The position numbers and the translations under genes were made by a program. 64,000 nt of DNA from JABCYV01 sp963729325 (GTDB lineage Bacteria; Acidobacteriota; Terriglobia; Terriglobales; Acidobacteriaceae), in the NCBI GenBank assembly GCA_963729325.1, contig CAVSNS010000039.1, positions 1 through 64,000 of the forward strand, given 5' to 3'. Every line of letters begins with the position of its first letter. Within the stretch, counting starts at the first letter, position 1. A model generated the notes under the pieces. That model was not told the DNA's origin and did not search any database. It saw only the letters and a program-made list of their open reading frames with translations. Below, piece by piece: positions 1 through 9,548 of this stretch.

Positions 1-4
1 AAGC

Positions 5-1538
5 CTATGGAGTTGCCGCATGAATTCTAGTGATCCACGTCAGGGACACCGCCAGATGGGTCTGGGTGGGAGTACGGCCTCGGTCACGCTCCTTGATTTG
101 ACGATAAAGCCGGAGTTCGCGATCCGCATCGCTGGTGCGTGCAGCCCTTCGATATGCGGACTGGAGTTGATAGTGGACATAAGCGCGCTCCGGATCGAGC
201 TGCGCCGCGGCTTCGAGGTTCCGAATGGCCTCCTCGGTTTTTCCAGTCTCGAGCAGCTCCTTTCCCAGATCGTAGCGCGCTCGCGCGTGATTCGGGTGAT
301 CAGCAACCAGCGCCCGCAATATCGTGATCGCCTGGTCCTCCTGCGAAGTCTGCAGCAGCGCATAGGCCAGCCGGTACCGGGTGTCGGGCTCGTCTGGATT
401 CAGTTTGAGTTCGGCTTGCAACTCCGGGATTGCCTCCGCTGGGCGGTCTAAGCGAATCAGGGCGCTCCCCGCATCATCATGAGCTCTCTTAACGGAGGGG
501 TCCTGCTGGGCTGCTTTTCGAAAGCAGGTCAAGCCGTGCTCGTAGTCACCGAGATCATTGTAGACTTCCCCGATTGAGACCAGCATCTCCGCAGGCATTT
601 GCCTCGACGTTAGCTTGTTCAGGATCGCGCTGGCTTGTTTCGGATGGTTGGTGTGTGCCAGCGAAAACGCCCAAGCGTAAGCCATGTCTGGATCAGTCAT
701 TGCTGCATCGCCCAGCACAGCGAAAACTTGGTCGGCATCGGTGTAGCGCTCCGTGGCAAACAGTGAAATCGCCAGGATGGCCGCTGAGGCCTTGTCCTTG
801 GGATCATGCTTCACCACGATCTTGAGCGCCCGCGACGCTTCCACGTTATCTCCAACTTTGGCGGCCGCCAGTCCTATATTTCGCATCAGGCCAGGCGTGG
901 AGGCGCTCCATCGCTCCGCCTCGTGAAAATGAATCAAAGCCTGCAGATATTTCTGCTGCCGCGCCTCCGCCGCTCCCCAGTCGTTGTAGCTGGTACTCAG
1001 AATCCGTCGCAGACGTGTCTCTTGCAACTTACCCTGCTGCAGTTGGGCGGGAGTAAGTTTCGCGGACTTAAGCACGGACATTGAGGGAGCAGCGGCGGGA
1101 TCAATGCTTTCAAAATCCTCCGGGACGACGGCGTCCATGCTTGGCCCGCTCTTCAGCAGCAGCTAGATCAGCACGGGTTTCCGGGCTGTCTTCCAGCAAT
1201 AGGGAATCTCGATAGAGTTCGATTGCCTGTGGGTAGGCTTTTTGCTGCGTTCTCCATTGGCCCATTTGACGTAGCGCCAGAGCAGCCAGCTTCTCGCTGG
1301 CTTCGATGATTGCAGGAGGGTTAGCCGACTGCAGGGCGGCACGCTGGTCCTCGAGTCTACGCTGTAGCTGCGTAGGGACCGTCTTGGCATCGACCGGACC
1401 CGTGCGGCTGCCCTCGCACAATACCGAGCCCGGCACAGACAACACCACCGCGACCATCGCAAGGCAGTGAATTGCAAGCAGGCGGCCAGACCAGTATACG
1501 GCTTCAGGTGGCCGCAACCGAGAAGGAGAAAGGGACAC
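5..1538 (-). CDS. Secreted TPR-repeat protein (one frameshift)
   Basis: Two overlapping frames form one protein. The upstream part (1538 to about 1140) has an N-terminal hydrophobic segment (LLAIHCLAMVAVVLSV) like a signal peptide and the first helical repeats. The downstream part (1138 to 5) continues with about eight TPR units, for example the helix pairs around AYVHYQLQSAYRRAARTSDA. The break lies near 1140-1150 and fits a single-base indel. The gene follows the TonB receptor by about 97 bp on the same strand, so both probably share an operon. TPR arrays bind other proteins, but no partner can be named. Pairing a TonB receptor with a TPR gene is common in Acidobacteriota (family knowledge); a role in uptake is inference. 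Confidence 0.75.
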
Positions 1539-1635
1539 AACCAGATCCGGTGGTTTCCGAGAGACAAGGTAGCGGCAGGACCTGAGATTGTCAAGTCCTG
1601 CCGCTTGGTTTCCGAAAATTGCACGATCAGCGCAG

Positions 1636-4600
1636 CTAGAAAGTGATCTTCAGCCCGTACTGGAGTTCGCGGTCATTGTTGGGAATGATGGATGACAGCT
1701 TGAGGCTAGAACCCGCACTCTCAGCTGTAATGACGTTATTGGTTGGGCTGCAAGCGTTATACAGGCCGCCGACAGCCGGTCCACAATTGACCGCTCCAAT
1801 TGGACTGCCAGGTGCGCCGCCCGGGTATCCGAAATTGGGATGGTTGAATAAGTTGAAGGCGCTCAAGCTGAACTGCAAATTCGCGCGCTCTCCCATCTTC
1901 CAGGTCTTCTGAATTGTGAGGTCGGTGTCCACATATTTCGGACCGTGACAGTAACCGGTTGGTTCGGTGCCGACCTGGCCTATGTGATGTCCGACCAGGG
2001 TGAAGGCTGCTGGGTTAAAGACAGATGGACCTTTCTGTCCCGCATTGCAGTCCGTACCGGTGAGGTCCGGTCGGTGGTTGGCGCCAGGATTCCATCCAGG
2101 ACTGTCAGCTCCTGTACCGTATGCCGAATTGACCGTCCCAGCATTCGGATCCGCCGGATTGAGAAGCAAAGTCTTATTCTCCGATATTGACCCCTGGAAG
2201 ATAGTCGTAGATGGTCCAGACTCAGCCGTGAAAATACTGCTGATCTGCCAGCCTCCCGCTGCTCCTCTGACAAGGGCGTTGCTTCCCCGCAGTAGAGGTA
2301 AGGGCACGATGACGTTGCCAACGAAAATCTGAGGACGATTGATTTGCGTATTGCCTCTATCGAAGCCCGGATTGAAGCCGCTGGTGAGAGTCTGATAGTT
2401 GACCGAACCATTCGCTTCATCCAGCGGCACATCGCCAATGGAGTGGGACCAGGTATAGGACAGGTTCACCAATACGCGGCTCAACCGACTCTTGAGTATT
2501 GTCTGCAGAGCGCTGTAGTGGGCATCGCCAAGATGGGCCCACCAGGTGAGGAAGTCGTAGTTGCTGTATGGACGCAAGGATTGGCAACTGCTGCGGAAAG
2601 CGCAAGCAGTCCAGTCGCTTTGCGGTACTTCGTTAATGTCGCTCGTGGTGACTTGATGAATCGCCCGGTTGCCTACATAGGCGATCTCCAGACTGGTGTC
2701 CTTGGCGAAGCTGTGCTCGATAGCAACGTTCCACTGCCACGAATTGGGAGTGGCATTGGAGGGGTCCTTCCCGCCCGTGGGAGAACCCGCAAGACCGGAA
2801 ATCGAACTCAACGAGGCGCCGTCGAGCGTGCGGGGAATGTTGCTTGCACTGAACGAAAACGGAGCGTTGGCGGCGAGAATGTAAGACGTTCCTCCCACTT
2901 TATCGCGCTGGAAAAATTGCCCAATGCCGGCACGAATTGCGGTGTTTCCATCGCCAAACAGGTCGTATGCGATTCCCAGCCGAGGGGCAATGAGATGATA
3001 ATTCTCGTTTGCCAGGTACTTGTTCGGCCCGGGCGTACCGGAACTCAGATTTAACCCGAAGATCTTGTTCGCCGTACCGCACGGATTGTGTCCAGGAACC
3101 ACCCACAACCCGTTGCAGGCATCGGTTGCGGGCTTGGTCGGGTCGTAGAGGCCGGGCTGAAAGTTCGTGGCGTTGCCGGTCGGCACGTAAGGTGTGAAGA
3201 GCAGCGAATAGCGGAACCCGTAATCAAAGGTCAGCCTTCGGTTCACCTTCCACGAATCGCCGGCATAGAATTCATAGTCGCGCCAGCGCATGTTGATGTA
3301 GACGTCTGTGGAATTTTCGCTGAGGGGATATTGATTTCCTGCAATCATTGCATTGGCGAAGGCCATGCCCGTCTTCGCATCAGTGCCCGTCGCCTGCACA
3401 TTGCTGTCCTGCGTATTCGCGCTGAAGCGTTCGGCGCCGCCACCGCCGTTGAATTCGTTCTTCCCGTTGAATCCCAGGAATACGCCGAACTTGAAGGTGT
3501 GCGTTCCCTTTACCCAGGTCAGATCGTCTCGAGCGCCAAACAAATCTTCGTTGTTGCTCCAAGGGGCAAGCAGTTGGGGTGGACTGGCACCCTGTCCCGT
3601 GGCCCCCGTATTAATGATTGGCAATCCCAATGGGTGGGTCTTCACGGAAGCGGGGAAAAGAGTGGGGAAGGCGGAATTGATTTGAGCCAACAGCCCCGCG
3701 TCGGTACCGCCCGCGGTGACAAGAATACGATTGTTCGAATACGAAAATTCGGCGTCGTTGACCAGATGGGTGCCGAGTATGGAGGTCAGTCTGCCAACGA
3801 TTGATTTTGAAGGCTGGGACCAATTGCTCTCCAGCGTGGTAAAGCCGTCATCTCCCCAATAGCCGGCATTCGGAGCAGGATTCACCCAACTGTCCTGCGT
3901 ATAGCGAAACATGACCGTGTGCTTTTTCGTCATGTTGAAATCACCGCGAGCATTCTCCTGGCGCCAGTTAAGATGAGTGCCGGGGAATACTTGCCAGTTC
4001 TTGCACCCACTGGAATTACCGTAGCGGCAGTGCCGGCACCAGCCGGGGTAAGAGTCACAGGTTTGGTTCGGCGTAGGATACTGCTGCATGTACGTCTTAA
4101 TAGCGGGGAGGATCTTGCTGGGATCAATTACATACTTGTTTCCGCCCAACTGTAATGCCGCTGGAAAACCGGTCGTGATGACATCACCGCAAGTTACTCC
4201 GCCGGAAAAGTCGCCATTGAGTTCTGCGGCATTAGGGACGCAGCCGGTTCGAGGCACGCCACGAACTTCCTTATTCCACTCCTCGCTCCAGAAGAAAAAC
4301 AGCTTGTCTTTCTTTACCGGGCCGCCAAGCGAGTAGCCATAGTCGTTGCGCCGCAGAATCGGCTTGTCATTGTTAGGATTGGAGTAAACCGTGCCCGTGG
4401 CGGGATGAATCACTCCTGCTGCCCGGTCACTGAAAGCTTGCGCTGCGGCAAACCAGTTATAGGCATTCAGCACATCGTTTCGGCCCGCGTAGAAGACGCT
4501 GCCGTGCCAGTTATTGGTGCCGCCCTCGAGTCACAATGTTGATGACGCCACCCGACGCCTGTCCGTATTCCGGACCGTAAGCGTTTCGCAGCATCTTGAA

Positions 4601-5263
4601 TTCGGCGATGGATTCGAGGGAGGGATAAATAAGGATCGTTCGGTTGGAACCAATGTCGTTGTTGTTTGCGCCATCAACCAGGAACAGGTTGTTGGTCATC
4701 GAATTCCCGTTCACGGCGAAGTCGACGCCGCCCTTGAGCCCTTTTCCTACCGCGTCAAAACTCTTGGCAGCGGAAACTCCGGGCTGCAACTGTGTCAGCG
4801 CTACGAAGTTTCGGCCGTTAAGGGGTAACTCCCTCACCTGCTGACCGTCCACAACGCCGGCGAGCTGGGAGCTGTCGGTTTGCACCTGGATCTCGTTGGC
4901 CTCCACTGAGACCTGTTCGGTTGTACTTCCCAGCTGAAGTGTCACGTTTGTAATTGCGACTGCTGGACACGTGCAAATCAACGTTATCGGTGATCGATTC
5001 CTTAAAATTTGCCTGCTTGACGCTGACCCGATAGACGCCAAACGGCAAGTCGGGAGCTGCGTACTCCCCAGCATCATTCGTGCTGACCGTGCGAGTGAGG
5101 CCGGTTGCCTTATTAGTAATATTCACGGTTGCATTCGCAACCACCGCACCCGAAGGATCCGTGACCACGCCCTTGATTGTTCCGGTGACTTGTTGGGAAA
5201 AGAGAGGTGAGGATACGGACACGAACAATAGGAGACTAGTGCCAACAACAGGGCTCTACGCAT
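1636..5263 (-). CDS. TonB-dependent receptor, Oar-like (three frameshifts)
   Basis: Outer-membrane active-transport receptor of about 1,200 residues. The start at 5263 has a GGAGG ribosome site 6 nt upstream and opens a signal peptide (MRRALLLALVS, frameshift near 5235, then LLFVSVSSPLFSQQ). A carboxypeptidase-regulatory beta-sandwich follows (GTIKGVVTDPSGAVVANATV). After a second frameshift near 4967 comes the plug domain (RELPLNGRNFVALTQLQPG, LVDGANNNDIG, GGVINIVTRG). After a third near 4525, caused by one extra G, comes the long beta-barrel ending in an aromatic residue (LQYGLKITF). Receptors of this kind import large substrates with TonB energy. The neighbouring GH3 glucosidase and GntR regulator suggest oligosaccharides, but that is inference. 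Each break is a single-base event, so assembly error is as likely as decay. Confidence 0.85.
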
Positions 5264-5408
5264 ATTAGCCTCCAGGAGACGCTCGACCCACGAAACGCAA
5301 CCCCAATCTCAAACTAATGGTTTTATGCTATATAGTAGAGAGAGGACGACCGTCAAGCGAAAAATTCGGAAAATTGTAAAATCTACATCAACGCGACCGA
5401 GGCAACAA

Positions 5409-5690
5409 CTCTATAGCGGCCTGATGATCTGTTCCACCGGTCAACCCGCGCTCCTCTACGAAGGACTGTGGGGGCTTATGGCCAATATTCAATTATTGCA
5501 ATAAAGTGCTGAAGTATAGGGCAGTAGCCGCTTTCGCATGAGGATTCCAGAGCGGGGCTAACCTGATTATGCTGGACAATAGCCGAAAGGCGACTCTGGG
5601 TGGCGTGACACAAGCTCTATAGCGGAGTTCCCGTCGAATGCGCTCTCGGCCTGGTAGAAAAAAGCTCGGACTTACATGAGCTCTATGGCA
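5409..5690. promoter_or_regulatory. Repeated CTCTATAGCGG boxes in the receptor/GntR spacer
   Basis: The 458-bp divergent spacer between the TonB receptor and the GntR gene contains CTCTATAGCGG twice, at 5409-5419 and 5615-5625. A related CTCTATGGCA lies at 5681-5690, just upstream of the regulator, and an opposite-strand relative (CTCTACTATATAGC) lies near 5325-5338. No other open frame is convincing here. The boxes are candidate operators for the adjacent GntR regulator or for promoters in both directions; this is inference from position and repetition. Confidence 0.45.
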
Positions 5691-5721
5691 CCTTTATAGT
5701 GTGTTGGAGAAGACGACAGCC

Positions 5722-6450
5722 ATGGCACGAGCACAAAACCGCCGAAATGGAACGCCAGCTTACCAAAGAATCCAGGGTGGGATTCTGAAGCGCATTGAGA
5801 CCGGACAGTTGAAACCCGGAGACGTGGTCGATTCCGAACGGGAACTGGCGAAAATCCACCGTGTTAGCCTGATGACGGCGCGTCATGCCCTGGTGGCCCT
5901 GGAAAAGGAAGGCATGGTCGAGCGTCGCCGAGGCGCCGGAACTTTCGTGGCGCCCCCCAAGATCCACTTCAACAAGTTGATGAGCTATACCGAGCAAATG
6001 GCTGGCCGGGGCTTGTCAGCCACATCGAAAATCCTGACCTTCAGTGTGCTGGAGACCGAGCCTGAAATTGCGGCGCGGCTTTCCCTACCGGCGACGAGCC
6101 GATTGATAAAGCTGGAAAGACTTCGATCTGGAGCTGACGAACCATTCGCTGCAGAGACATGTTATTTGTCAGCCGACGAATTTGCCGGTCTCACTCAGGC
6201 CCCGGTGGAACGCGGGTCGCTGTTTTCAATCCTGGAACATGATTACGGACTGGAGATCGCGCACGCGGACGAGGAGATTGACGCCACCCCCGCAGACCCG
6301 CACACCGCCCGGCTACTGGGTATTCCGCACGGTCTGCCGCTACTCAGGATTCGCCAGGTGATCTACTCGACGAAAGGCAAGCCAGCTATCTACGTCACCG
6401 GTTTGTATCGTTCAGATCGGCACAAACTTTTGATACGAAGATTCCGATAG
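5722..6450 (+). CDS. GntR-family regulator, HutC/UTRA type
   Basis: A 242-residue one-component transcription factor. An N-terminal winged helix (about residues 10-75; SERELAKIHRVSLMTARHAL is the recognition part, then RRRGAGTFVA as the wing) is followed by a UTRA ligand-binding domain (about 95-240; ETCYLSADEF, GLPLLRIRQVIYS). UTRA domains sense small metabolites, often sugars or sugar phosphates. I chose ATG 5722 over the in-frame GTG 5701 because GGAGAAG sits 9 nt upstream of it. It lies between a divergent TonB receptor and a convergent glucokinase remnant, so control of a sugar-uptake locus is the natural guess, with the CTCTATAGCGG boxes as candidate sites. Confidence 0.88.
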   Translation: MARAQNRRNGTPAYQRIQGGILKRIETGQLKPGDVVDSERELAKIHRVSLMTARHALVALEKEGMVERRRGAGTFVAPPKIHFNKLMSYTEQMAGRGLSATSKILTFSVLETEPEIAARLSLPATSRLIKLERLRSGADEPFAAETCYLSADEFAGLTQAPVERGSLFSILEHDYGLEIAHADEEIDATPADPHTARLLGIPHGLPLLRIRQVIYSTKGKPAIYVTGLYRSDRHKLLIRRFR

Positions 6451-6456
6451 GAATTC

Positions 6457-7157
6457 TCAAGCTGATTGGCGCAGCTCTTCTCCCCCTCTGTCTCTCTCGC
6501 TCGACCCGTCGCCGGCATGGCTGCTAATGAGCGCCTGACAGGCAGCACCCAAAACCGGCGCATCCTCATTTATTACGACGACCACTGGAGTGCGGGCCAG
6601 CACCGAGGCGAGCTTGCTCTTGCCGCAGAAAGCGCGAAAAAAGGCGCCGTCCTTCAGCTTCTGTAGAATTTTTGGGGCATTCCGCCCGCCACGTAAACAC
6701 CACCAATCGCCATCGTTCGCAACGCCAGATTTCCAGCCTCCGCACCATATATCTCCGTCCACATCTCCAGTGCCTCGACGCAGGCGGAACAGGATTGCGC
6801 GAGCGCCAGTTGCGTGATCTCACTTGCCGCATCGCTCTGGGAAGAGTCGAAAGAGGGATGGCGCACGGTGGGGTTCAGAAATTCGTGGATCCTGCGGAAA
6901 CCTCGCCCACAAAGAATCTCCTCGGATGAAACATGGGGCAACCGTTTGTTCAAGTGATTGAGTAGGTTAATCTCCCGCTCAGTTCGTGGCGCGAAATCCG
7001 CTTGCCCGCCTCCGAGGGCGCAACCTGATATTGTTGACCGTCCCAGAAAAGCATGGCCTCGCCCGAACCGGTTCCGGCGGCAATTACCGGCAGAATTAAT
7101 CACGGAGCGCAGAACGACACGCCGAATGTCCTTGTTTTTCAGGCGTGGAGCGTCCAT
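6457..7157 (-). pseudogene. glk: Glucokinase remnant (N-terminus lost, frameshifted)
   Basis: Pieces in different frames match the glucokinase (Glk, PF02685) family in order: IAAGTGSGEAMLFWDGQQYQ, then SEEILCGRG and IHEFL, then EMWTEIYGAEAGNLALR, then MAIGGVYVAGG, then APKILQKLKDGAFFRAF, ending in TPVVVVINEDAPVLGAA. Breaks lie near 7090, 7015 and 6680. The N-terminal ATP-binding part (the GDIGGTK motif) is absent; the sequence upstream of about 7140 belongs to another small gene. The normal product phosphorylates glucose released by glucosidases, which fits the nearby GH3 enzyme. The missing N-terminal domain makes this a true remnant, not just a sequencing slip. Confidence 0.7.
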
Positions 7158-7438
7158 TGGACAATGGCTTCCAGCACAGCCTTTTGCTCTTCTGAGTCAA
7201 GGTTGGTAATGGCTTGGAAAATTTCAATCAGAGTTCGATTCGTGCCCTTGTAAGAATAGTGTATGGTCATCGAGTGAAAAGTTTTGCCAGAAATCCAGCA
7301 GTCATGGATCAAGTCATGTCCGTTTCGCCACGAGGTTACGTGCCAGCCGATTTCCCTATTGGGACCTTCGTACCTAAACCCTACGACCGTGTAATCTCCA
7401 AACACACCCCGACGATGAGCTCTCTTCTCCCAATTCAT
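7139..7438 (-). CDS. Small hypothetical protein
   Basis: I do not recognise this 99-residue protein. It is rich in aromatic and charged residues (GDYTVVGFRYEGPNREIGW, MTIHYSYKGTNRTLIEIF) and has no signal peptide or membrane segment. The start at 7438 is preferred because GAGG lies 8 nt upstream; an in-frame ATG at 7456 has no such site. Its 3' end runs into the glucokinase remnant, so a rearrangement joined the two here. Confidence 0.4.
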   Translation of the reverse strand: MNWEKRAHRRGVFGDYTVVGFRYEGPNREIGWHVTSWRNGHDLIHDCWISGKTFHSMTIHYSYKGTNRTLIEIFQAITNLDSEEQKAVLEAIVQWTLHA

Positions 7439-7648
7439 CGTTAAATCCTCGTTCATATGTTCTTAGTTCCGACTTCCCATGCCCAACGCTCTTGCCAATC
7501 GCCACCACGAATTTCAGAACAGTAAAGACTTAATAACCTCGGAAGACTGCATCAGCTTCTATCACACTCCTCTCCCCGCCTAGCTTTTCCGTTGTCGATT
7601 ATTTCCAGGGTGAGTAGCCCCGAGGAATCGCACCCCGAGGCTCTCGCA

Positions 7649-7682
7649 GAACTGTACGTGCGCCTCTCGACTCATACAGCTC
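7649..7682 (-). ncRNA. Group II intron domain V
   Basis: A 34-nt element read on the minus strand, opening with GAGCTGTATGAGTC, then a GAGA loop, then GGCGCACGTACAGTTC. It has the length, the AGC catalytic triad near the 5' end, the two-base bulge and the closing pairs (GAGCTGTA with TACAGTTC) typical of domain V. It overlaps the stop codon of the maturase remnant. Confidence 0.75.
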
Positions 7683-7893
7683 CCATCATGGAGCCACGCC
7701 GCGCCCCCATCTGCCAGTGGGCGAACAAGGCCGGAGCGCGGCGTGAGATGCACGCGATCCAGTGTTTCGCTTTACGAAGATGGGAACGCAGTTTCTTGTA
7801 TTTCCTCTTGGCCCACAGGGCCAGATCTCGGTTCAGTTCGCGCATCGTCGGGTAAAGCGCCGAGTGATAATATCGCCCGTAGTATTCATCGGG
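7672..7893 (-). pseudogene. C-terminal remnant of group II intron maturase
   Basis: About 73 residues match the very end of LtrA-type intron proteins: YYHSALYPTMRELNRDLALW, then AKRKYKKLRSHLRKAKHW and RRAPALFAHWQMG, then a stop inside domain V. The reverse transcriptase motifs, including YADD, are missing. The deletion removed the middle of the element and left both RNA ends. Confidence 0.75.
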
Positions 7894-8548
7894 CTCCTCC
7901 CATCGCTGGTTGGCTCATTGAATTCGGCTCCTTGATACAGCGCCTTCGCTCCATCCCTTTGTCGGGGACTTCTCGGCTACTACACGCTGTTCCGCCCCTG
8001 AGTCTCCGCTTCCGTACTCTCGCCCTTGTGGTTCTGCCACTCGTCGCTTCTCCGTTCGCATCGGAGTCTCAGGTTCCCACGTTCCGCTCAACCGCCTCAT
8101 TGGCAAGCTCAGGCCACCTCCCATGCCGGATGCCACTCCGCCCGTAAACAGGTTTCGTCGGAGCTTGGTCCCGCAGTAGCAAACCCCCCGCGGTTTTGAC
8201 ATCATCTCTTGCCTTCTTGACTTTCGCCACTTCCATAGTGGTTCCCTTGCGGTCGTCTTCTTGCCTGTCACCTGACCTGGTCCTTGCCAAGCCTTTTCCT
8301 TCTGTGCTCACGACCATGGCTTTTGACCACAGCCGCCGAAGGCGGTTTGGAACCTGTCCCTGTAGACCGGTTCCGAGGGGCCTACCCTCATCAGTTAAGC
8401 AGTTACGCACTACTCAGCCTTTCAGCCTTTCAGCCTTTCGCGCTCGTGGCGCACGTTTGCCCGTCATCCGCTCAGGATCGAGGCATCTCGTCAGTGGCAC
8501 CCGTGCGGGTAGCGGACGTTAAGGAAAGTGGTTCGCAGACGGCTGCTA

Positions 8549-9490
8549 CTACCCGCCCGCCAATTTCTTTCTCGCTACCGGACGAGCAAACGCATTCGTC
8601 GGACCGTGTCCGTTATTGGCCATCACCTCGCCGTAGTACTCCTTCGCACGCGCCGCGTCGCCCGCTTTCTCATATGACTGCGCGAGTAGAATCAGGATGA
8701 ACGGGTCTTCCTGGCTCGCCTTCCCTAGTTCAGTGATCGCCGTCTTGTAGTCGCCGCCATAGAACGCTACATATCCGGTCAGATACGGAAAGAACTGTGC
8801 CTGGTCCGGATTGTTATTCTTCTCGAGCTCCGCTTTCGCCGCGGCAACCTGTTTCTGTGCTTCGTCGCGCTGTCCGCGGCGCGCGGCAATACGGGCCTGG
8901 GCGTGCGCCCAGCGGAATGCCCACAGGCTCTTGTCGGAGTCCTTCATGTCCGGCTTGCGCATCGCGGTGTCATAGCCGGTCTTGTACCAATTCGCGGCGC
9001 CGTCGATGTCACCCGATTCGAGCTTGATGCGCGCAAGCTCATTGGCCACTCCGGCCGCCGCCTCAAAGTCCGACTTCGCCATCAGCGCGTCAAACACCTG
9101 CTTCTCGTATTTCTCCGCCTCCGCCGCATTGCTCTCGAACGCATACGAAAACGCCATCACTCGCAGTGCGCGATTCTTCTGGTCCGCCGGAGCCACCTCG
9201 ATCGCTTTCTTAAGGTGCGCGCGCGCGGCCGCGTAGTCGCCCTTCAGGTCAAGCGCCACGCCCGACTCCAGATGCGCCTCGTACGAATTCGGAGACATCT
9301 CGAGCGCCTGCTTGTACAGCTTCAGTGCCTCATCCTGTTTGCCTTCGCTATTGAGCTTCTGCCCCTGTTTCACCAGCGCCTGCGCATCGTCGGACGGCGC
9401 CGTCTGCGCCCATGCCGCTTGCCCCATGCAAGTCACACCCACCACAAACATAGTTAAGAGAATCGAAACTCGACGATAATGGGATTTCAT
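8549..9490 (-). CDS. Secreted TPR-repeat protein
   Basis: A 313-residue intact protein. Residues 1-29 form a signal peptide ending in AAWAQ. Tandem TPRs follow (ALVKQGQKLNSEGKQDEALK, SYEAHLESGVALDLKGDYAA and further pairs to about residue 290), and the tail is rich in Arg and Lys. It probably acts in the periplasm as a protein-binding scaffold; no substrate can be named. The start at 9490 overlaps the longest possible start of the divergent GH3 gene, so their promoters are interleaved. Confidence 0.8.
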   Translation of the reverse strand: MKSHYRRVSILLTMFVVGVTCMGQAAWAQTAPSDDAQALVKQGQKLNSEGKQDEALKLYKQALEMSPNSYEAHLESGVALDLKGDYAAARAHLKKAIEVAPADQKNRALRVMAFSYAFESNAAEAEKYEKQVFDALMAKSDFEAAAGVANELARIKLESGDIDGAANWYKTGYDTAMRKPDMKDSDKSLWAFRWAHAQARIAARRGQRDEAQKQVAAAKAELEKNNNPDQAQFFPYLTGYVAFYGGDYKTAITELGKASQEDPFILILLAQSYEKAGDAARAKEYYGEVMANNGHGPTNAFARPVARKKLAGG

Positions 9491-9548
9491 GCGCGCGATT
9501 ATAGCGCTACTTGCAGTGTCTCAGCGTCTGCCTGACCGAGGCAGGTCG

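Larger units (their letters stand above)
7610..8454 (-). mobile_element. Group II intron with internal deletion
   Basis: On the minus strand the element opens with GTGCG at 8454, the group II intron 5' consensus, and runs through structured RNA without a long frame. It contains a 34-nt domain V (7649-7682), a domain VI-like hairpin and a candidate 3' end CTACTCAC at 7610. Between them only the C-terminal end of the intron-encoded reverse transcriptase/maturase survives, so most of the protein is deleted. Total length is about 845 bp, whereas complete bacterial introns with their ORF are usually around 2-2.5 kb (family knowledge). It could splice or move only with a helper maturase. No intact exon gene is recognisable on either side. 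Confidence 0.75.

Noticed and set aside
3088..3804. Long plus-strand frames inside the TonB receptor
   Set aside because: They are shadows of the GC-rich receptor gene on the other strand and have no motifs.
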